Positions 12,705-15,632 of a stretch of 15,632 bases of DNA are shown piece by piece. The notes beneath the pieces were generated by a model that searched no databases, was not told the origin of the DNA, and saw nothing but the letters and a program-made list of their open reading frames with translations. Made by a program: the position numbers and the translations under genes. The stretch is from an uncultured Bacilli bacterium (GTDB lineage: Bacteria > Bacillota_I > Bacilli_A > RF39 > UBA660): contig CAKPOS010000019.1 in assembly GCA_934176955.1 (NCBI GenBank), positions 1 to 15,632 of the forward strand, in the 5' to 3' direction. Numbering within the stretch: the first letter of the stretch is position 1; the number at the start of each line of letters is the position of its first letter.

Positions 12705-14106
12705 TTTCTTCCCTCACTTCCAATACTTTTGCAATTATTTCTCCATCTTTTAAATTAATATTTATTTCTTGCTTTTGTTTTACCTTCGCAATTGTACTAA
12801 TCACATGATTATTCTCTTTTACGATTGCATATCCTCTTTTTAATGTATTCATTGGATTTAACACCGTTAATTTTTCAATTAATGAATTTAAATTTTGTTG
12901 ATGAAATTTATATAATATATCAGGATTATTTAACACATAACTATTCTCTAACTGAAATAATTCTGTCTTTTTATTGGTTAAAATAATACTGATTTCTTTA
13001 TTTAATCTCATATAAATATTTTTAAAAGTTTCTTGCTTTTGTAAATATAATATATTAGGATTATTTAACACATAACTAGAAGTACTTTTATATAATCTTA
13101 TCTTTGTATTTTCAATTTTATTTTTTATCAAACTATTGATTCTTTCTACTAAAGTATCCAATCTTTGTTCTTTAATTTCATAAATTGTACTTGGTCTTTT
13201 TAAACCATAACTCTCTTTTAAATTATCCAATTTTGCTTTTTCTGCTTGAATTTTTTTTAAAACTGCATTATAGCTTCTTGATTTAGCTGTTGTTAAATAC
13301 TCCAATACTGTATTCATATCTACCGCCGCAAGTTCTGCTGCTGCTGTTGGTGTTGGTGCTCTTAAGTCTGCTACAAAATCAGCAATCGTAAAATCAACCT
13401 CATGTCCGACAGCACTAATAACAGGAATTCTTGAATGATAAATTGCTCTTGCTACAACCTCTTCATTAAAAGGCCATAAATCCTCAATAGAACCACCACC
13501 ACGACCAACAATTAATGTATCTAAATCATAGGTATTAGCAATTTCTATTTTTTTAGCAATATCCTTACCTGCATCAACACCTTGAACTAAAGCTGGAAAA
13601 AGAATAGTTTCTGCAATTGGATACCTTCTTTTTATTGTCGTCAAAATATCTCGTATTGCAGCTCCTGTCGGCGCGGTTACTATTCCTATTCTTTTAGGCA
13701 TACGAGGAATTTTTTTCTTTTTCTCCTTAGCAAACAAACCTTCTAATTCTAATTTTTTCTTTAATTGTTCATAAGCTATATAAAGATTTCCTATGCCATC
13801 TTCTATCATTTCATTGACATATATTTGATAGCCACCTGTTGCTTCATAAACAGTAACTCTCCCTGTTACCATCACTTTCATTCCATCCATCGGCATAAAT
13901 TTACACTTAGAAGTATTACTAGCAAACATAATTGCATTAATACGACTTCCTTCATCTTTTAATGTAAAATAATAATGACCTCTAGTATGTGCTTTAAAAT
14001 TAGAAATTTCTCCCTTTAAATACACCGTATTTAAATTTGTATCTTGATCAAACTTATATTTTAAATAACGACTCAGTTGAGTTATTGTTAAGTATTGTTC
14101 TTTCAT
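12697..14106 (-). CDS. xseA: exodeoxyribonuclease VII large subunit
   Basis: Catalytic subunit of exonuclease VII, active in mismatch repair and single-strand DNA turnover in the cytosol. The 469-residue protein has an N-terminal OB-fold (about 5-103, with VYLKGEISNFKAHTRGHYYF), the catalytic core with GIVTAPTGAAIRDI (141-154), GRGGGSIEDLWPFNEE (201-216) and AVGHEVDFTIADFVADLRAPTPTAAAE (232-258), then a long helical arm. The arm holds three repeats of about 45 residues beginning near 299, 344 and 389 (SYGLKRPSTIYE, SYVLNNPNILYL, SYVLNNPDILYK), the known repeat architecture that binds small subunits. It ends with the conserved LKRGYAIVK. The start overlaps the nusB stop by one base (TAATG), so nusB-xseA-xseB is one coupled unit. 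Confidence 0.98.
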   Translation of the reverse strand: MKEQYLTITQLSRYLKYKFDQDTNLNTVYLKGEISNFKAHTRGHYYFTLKDEGSRINAIMFASNTSKCKFMPMDGMKVMVTGRVTVYEATGGYQIYVNEMIEDGIGNLYIAYEQLKKKLELEGLFAKEKKKKIPRMPKRIGIVTAPTGAAIRDILTTIKRRYPIAETILFPALVQGVDAGKDIAKKIEIANTYDLDTLIVGRGGGSIEDLWPFNEEVVARAIYHSRIPVISAVGHEVDFTIADFVADLRAPTPTAAAELAAVDMNTVLEYLTTAKSRSYNAVLKKIQAEKAKLDNLKESYGLKRPSTIYEIKEQRLDTLVERINSLIKNKIENTKIRLYKSTSSYVLNNPNILYLQKQETFKNIYMRLNKEISIILTNKKTELFQLENSYVLNNPDILYKFHQQNLNSLIEKLTVLNPMNTLKRGYAIVKENNHVISTIAKVKQKQEININLKDGEIIAKVLEVREENG

Positions 14107-14525
14107 TATTTTTCTTGTACTTTCTCATGATAAACTTTATCAAGTACACCATTAATCATTCCTATTACTGGTTCATCTGAAAAGCATTTTGCTAATTCTA
14201 CTGCTTCATCAATACAAACTTTATGTGGAGTTTCTGTATAAAGTAACTCATAAATTGCTATCTTTAAAATTGCACCATCTGTAATTCCTAACCTTGAAAT
14301 ATTCCAGTTATTTAGATATCGATTAGCAATACCTATTAATTCTTCATTATGATGAATTACTCCTGTTACTAATTCACGAATAAAAGATACATCACCATCT
14401 ATTCCTACAATATTTTTTTGAATTACCTCTTCTAATTCATAATCAATATCTTTTTTTTCAAATAAATCTACTTGATATAAAATTGCCATTGCTAAGACTC
14501 TTGAGTCATTTCTTGATAATTTCAT
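14106..14525 (-). CDS. nusB: transcription antitermination factor NusB
   Basis: NusB forms a heterodimer with NusE (S10) that binds boxA RNA and supports antitermination of rRNA operons. The 139-residue helical protein shows the family pattern SRVLAMAILYQVDLF at the start, WNISRLGITDGAILKIAIYELLY centrally and CIDEAVELAKCFSDEPVIGMINGVLDK near the end. A good ribosome binding site (GGAGG, 9 nt from ATG) is present. No clear separate promoter is seen between it and the tRNA-Leu terminator, so it may be expressed by readthrough from the tRNA or by a weak promoter I cannot identify. It leads the nusB-xseA-xseB unit, a frequent order in Bacillota. Confidence 0.97.
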   Translation of the reverse strand: MKLSRNDSRVLAMAILYQVDLFEKKDIDYELEEVIQKNIVGIDGDVSFIRELVTGVIHHNEELIGIANRYLNNWNISRLGITDGAILKIAIYELLYTETPHKVCIDEAVELAKCFSDEPVIGMINGVLDKVYHEKVQEK

Positions 14526-14561
14526 ACTATACCTCCAATTTAGATACTTTTTTTGTAAAAT

Positions 14562-14585
14562 AAAAAAACCTTCAATAAGGTTTTT
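14562..14585 (-). terminator. terminator after tRNA-Leu(CAA)
   Basis: AAAAACCTT and AAGGTTTTT (14577-14585 and 14564-14572) form a perfect 9-bp stem with a 4-nt loop, followed by more T on the minus strand. It lies 10 bp from the tRNA 3' end and before nusB. Confidence 0.88.
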
Positions 14586-14595
14586 AATTTATATT

Positions 14596-14681
14596 TGGTA
14601 CCAACCATGGGACTTGAACCCACACACCATTTCTGATAATAGATTTTGAGTCTATCGCGTCTACCATTCCGCCAGGTTGGC
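14596..14681 (-). tRNA. tRNA-Leu (anticodon CAA)
   Basis: An 86-nt class II tRNA on the minus strand with encoded CCA. Acceptor stem GCCAACC pairs with GGTTGGT (first pair G-U). Anticodon stem ATAGA/TCTAT encloses CTCAAAA, giving CAA, which reads leucine UUG. The long variable arm and the D-arm sequence TGGCGGAATGGTAGACGC support leucine. With the UAA isoacceptor at the left edge it covers both UUR leucine codons. Confidence 0.97.
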
Positions 14682-14701
14682 ATAAATCAAGAACCAAATT
14701 C

Positions 14702-14707
14702 ATTATA
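14702..14707 (-). promoter_or_regulatory. -10 box for tRNA-Leu(CAA)
   Basis: A perfect TATAAT on minus lies 20 bp upstream of the tRNA. The only -35 at 17 bp is TTTATT, inside the hairpin at 14720-14744, so promoter strength is uncertain. Confidence 0.55.
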
Positions 14708-14719
14708 CTATAAATAAAT

Positions 14720-14744
14720 TCAAAAATAAAGTACTTATTTTTGA
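14720..14744. terminator. hairpin terminator after smpB, better oriented for the plus strand
   Basis: TCAAAAATAA (14720-14729) and TTATTTTTGA (14735-14744) form a perfect 10-bp stem over 5 nt. On plus a run of six T follows at once; on minus, the direction of smpB, the tail is only ATTTATTT. It probably serves smpB, perhaps less efficiently. Confidence 0.6.
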
Positions 14745-14757
14745 TTTTTTCATATTA

Positions 14758-15195
14758 TTAGTATGATTTGTATCCTTTAGCAATTTCTCTTTCGATATCT
14801 CTATCTTTTATAGTTTGTCTTTTATCATAGTTCTTTTTTCCTTTACATAGTCCTATTAATACTTTTGCTCTTCCCTTTACAAAATATATTTTTAGAGGAA
14901 TTAAAGTATATCCTTCTAATGTAATTTTATTTTGTAATTTTTTTATTTGTAATCGATGAAGCAAAAGTTTTCTAGTTCTATCTTCTTCATGATTAAAAAT
15001 ATTCCCTTTTTCATAGCTAGAAATATGAGTGTTTAATAAAAAGATTTCCCCATTTCGAATAATTGCATAACTATCTTTTAGATTAACTTTCCCCATCCGA
15101 ATAGATTTTATTTCTGTTCCCGTTAAAACTATTCCTGCTTCTAATTCTTCTTCAATAAAATAATCATAGTGAGCACGTCTATTTACTATTTCCAT
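14758..15195 (-). CDS. smpB: SsrA-binding protein SmpB
   Basis: SmpB binds tmRNA and delivers it to ribosomes stalled on broken mRNA, for tagging and rescue by trans-translation. The 145-residue protein is of normal length, with the beta-barrel core AGIVLTGTEIKSIRMGKVNLKD (20-41), FLLNTHISSYEKGN (52-65), RKLLLHR and IPLKIYFVKGRAKVLIGLCKGK, and a basic C-terminal tail YDKRQTIKDRDIEREIAKG (123-141) that mimics mRNA on the ribosome. The ribosome binding site is AAGGTGAT. It is transcribed from its own promoter, divergent to tRNA-Cys. The ssrA gene is not in this window. Confidence 0.98.
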   Translation of the reverse strand: MEIVNRRAHYDYFIEEELEAGIVLTGTEIKSIRMGKVNLKDSYAIIRNGEIFLLNTHISSYEKGNIFNHEEDRTRKLLLHRLQIKKLQNKITLEGYTLIPLKIYFVKGRAKVLIGLCKGKKNYDKRQTIKDRDIEREIAKGYKSY

Positions 15196-15231
15196 ATTAT
15201 CACCTTAATTCTTTTAGAGATATTTATAAAT

Positions 15232-15259
15232 ATTATATAAAATTCAATAAAATTGTCAA
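15232..15259 (-). promoter_or_regulatory. sigma-A promoter for smpB
   Basis: On the minus strand a perfect TTGACA (15254-15259) lies 16 bp from a perfect TATAAT (15232-15237). Start near 15225 gives a leader of about 30 nt. Confidence 0.82.
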
Positions 15260-15292
15260 TATTTTCAATTTTATTTTGAAAATAATTGACAC
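15253..15292. repeat. imperfect palindrome joining two divergent -35 boxes
   Basis: TTGTCAATATTTTCAA and its near reverse complement TTGAAAATAATTGACA face each other across TTTTATT, differing by one extra A. The outer ends are the -35 boxes of smpB (minus) and tRNA-Cys (plus). Confidence 0.6.
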
Positions 15293-15314
15293 AAATTCAT
15301 AATAATTATATAAT
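15286..15314 (+). promoter_or_regulatory. sigma-A promoter for tRNA-Cys
   Basis: A perfect TTGACA (15286-15291), 17-bp spacer and perfect TATAAT (15309-15314) on the plus strand, a full consensus promoter. Start near 15321, about 19 nt before the tRNA. Confidence 0.93.
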
Positions 15315-15339
15315 ATTAGTGAGTTTGAGAATAATATAT

Positions 15340-15413
15340 GGGTCTATAGCCAAGTGGTAAGGCATGGGACTGCAACTCCCTGATCGTTGGTTCAAATCCG
15401 ACTAGGCCCTCCA
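15340..15413 (+). tRNA. tRNA-Cys (anticodon GCA)
   Basis: A 74-nt tRNA on the plus strand with encoded CCA. Acceptor stem GGGTCTA pairs with TAGGCCC (one G-U pair). The anticodon loop CTGCAAC between GGGA and TCCC gives GCA, reading cysteine UGC and UGU. The D-arm (AGCCAAGTGGTAAGGC) and T-loop (TTCAAAT) are standard. It is one of few plus-strand genes here and is followed directly by an insertion element remnant. Confidence 0.97.
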
Positions 15414-15423
15414 GATTGATAGG

Positions 15424-15444
15424 AAACTCGAACTTTTCGAGTTT
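15424..15444 (+). terminator. hairpin terminator after tRNA-Cys
   Basis: AAACTCGAA (15424-15432) and TTCGAGTTT (15436-15444) form a perfect 9-bp stem with a 3-nt loop, 10 bp after the tRNA. Only the three T in the stem arm follow, so the T-tract is weak. Confidence 0.65.
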
Positions 15445-15474
15445 AAGTAATAAATGCTAACTAGAAATGATATG

Positions 15475-15508
15475 AACCCCGTTTCTTGGACATGGAAACG
15501 AGGTTTTT
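15475..15508 (+). terminator. hairpin at the IS left end, terminator-like and covering the orfA ribosome binding site
   Basis: AACCCCGTTTC (15475-15485) pairs with GAAACGAGGTT (15495-15505), one mismatch, followed by T (15504-15508). GAGG in the 3' arm is the only candidate ribosome binding site for the ATG at 15511. The structure could stop incoming transcripts from tRNA-Cys and mask the start. Confidence 0.7.
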
Positions 15509-15510
15509 AT

Positions 15511-15632
15511 ATGTCAAAATTAAGTTACAAAGATAAAATAAATTTATATAATGATAAAAAGAAGGAATGTCAATAAAGGCATTATCAAAAAAATATGATG
15601 TAAGAGATAATGTTATTAAGTATCTTGTAAGA
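15511..15632 (+). pseudogene. IS3-family OrfA (helix-turn-helix) start, frameshifted and cut off by window end
   Basis: The frame from ATG 15511 reads MSKLSYKDKINLYNDKKKECQ and stops at 15574-15576. From 15564 the adjacent frame continues GMSIKALSKKYDVRDNVIKY to the window end. Joined, the two give the usual N-terminal helix-turn-helix of IS3/IS150-type OrfA (an EGMSI..LSKKY..RD..IKYLVR pattern). One missing base in the A-run at 15556-15560 would explain the break. The programmed frameshift of IS3 elements lies near the end of orfA, not at codon 18, so this looks like decay or a homopolymer error. OrfA binds the terminal repeats; the catalytic OrfB would lie beyond the window. Confidence 0.7.

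Larger units (their letters stand above)
15468..15632 (+). mobile_element. left end of an IS3-family (IS150-like) insertion sequence, truncated by window end
   Basis: A sequence starting near TGATATGAACCCCG (15468 or 15473) precedes an orfA-like reading frame. TGAACCCCGTTTCTTGGAC resembles, to my recollection, the terminal repeat of IS3/IS150-like elements in gut Bacillota. The right end, orfB and target duplication are outside the window, so neither ends nor completeness can be confirmed. Confidence 0.6.

Noticed and set aside
12169..12753. Long open frame of 194 codons on the plus strand
   Set aside because: It is antisense to glyS, the T-box and xseB. It has no ribosome binding site, promoter or recognisable domain, and reflects AT-rich composition.
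15551..15566. Programmed -1 frameshift in the IS OrfA at the AAAAAG run
   Set aside because: In IS3 elements the programmed site is near the end of orfA, and the preceding base does not give the A AAA AAG slippery heptamer in frame. Mutation or sequencing error is simpler.
1..15632. Mycoplasma-type code with TGA as tryptophan
   Set aside because: TGA closes genes at 1362, 1938 and 10027, two of them in normal ATGA overlaps, and the tryptophan codon checked is TGG.
1..15632. CRISPR array, prophage or toxin-antitoxin module
   Set aside because: No direct repeats with regular spacers, no phage genes and no small toxin-like pair with a plausible partner were seen on either strand.

Overview
This is a very AT-rich stretch of Bacillota-type chromosome, and nearly every gene lies on the minus strand. 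The organism looks like a low-GC, Bacilli-related bacterium, possibly one of the small-genome uncultured gut lineages near the Mollicutes/Erysipelotrichales; that placement is inference. Supporting signs are the rplU-prp-rpmA operon with an N-terminally extended L27, a ribosomal L21 leader, a T-box in front of a single-chain glycyl-tRNA synthetase, 17-bp-spaced TTGACA/TATAAT promoters, AAGGAGG-type ribosome binding sites and tRNAs with encoded CCA. TGA ends at least three genes (at 1362, 1938 and 10027) and the tryptophan codon checked is TGG, so the standard code 11 applies rather than the Mycoplasma code.

Layout from left to right. A tRNA-Leu(UAA) with a strong promoter occupies 2-158. A three-gene membrane/zinc-ribbon cluster of unknown function (236-1853) follows. 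Next come a CmpB-family membrane protein, the MscL channel and transketolase, probably one transcript reading from 4986 down to 1938. A two-TM surface protein with Ig-like repeats sits at 5138-6727. A family 2 glycosyltransferase and an endonuclease/exonuclease/phosphatase-fold enzyme form a pair at 6848-8673. A multi-TM protein with a lytic-transglycosylase-like tail lies at 8801-9646. The ribosomal operon rplU-prp-rpmA (9737-10648) has its own promoter and leader. glyS (10907-12280) is controlled by a compact T-box. xseB, xseA and nusB overlap one another (12471-14525) and lie behind tRNA-Leu(CAA). smpB (14758-15195) is divergent from tRNA-Cys. The window ends in the 5' end of an IS3-like element with a damaged orfA.

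The right half (9.7-15.6 kb) is housekeeping translation, transcription and DNA repair. The left half is mostly envelope functions: mechanosensitive channel, surface protein, glycosyltransferase and several unassigned membrane proteins. Intergenic spaces are short. They hold mainly promoters and hairpin terminators, several of which overlap the stop codon of the gene they end, and some of which share a conserved AAATACT/AGTATTT sequence.

The points most worth a second look are the unusually short Stem I of the glyS T-box, the transglycosylase-like domain predicted to face the cytoplasm, the dispersed terminator-repeat family, the palindrome that places two -35 boxes back to back between smpB and tRNA-Cys, and the membrane protein apparently split across an ATGA junction. 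I did not find a clearly new multi-gene system.
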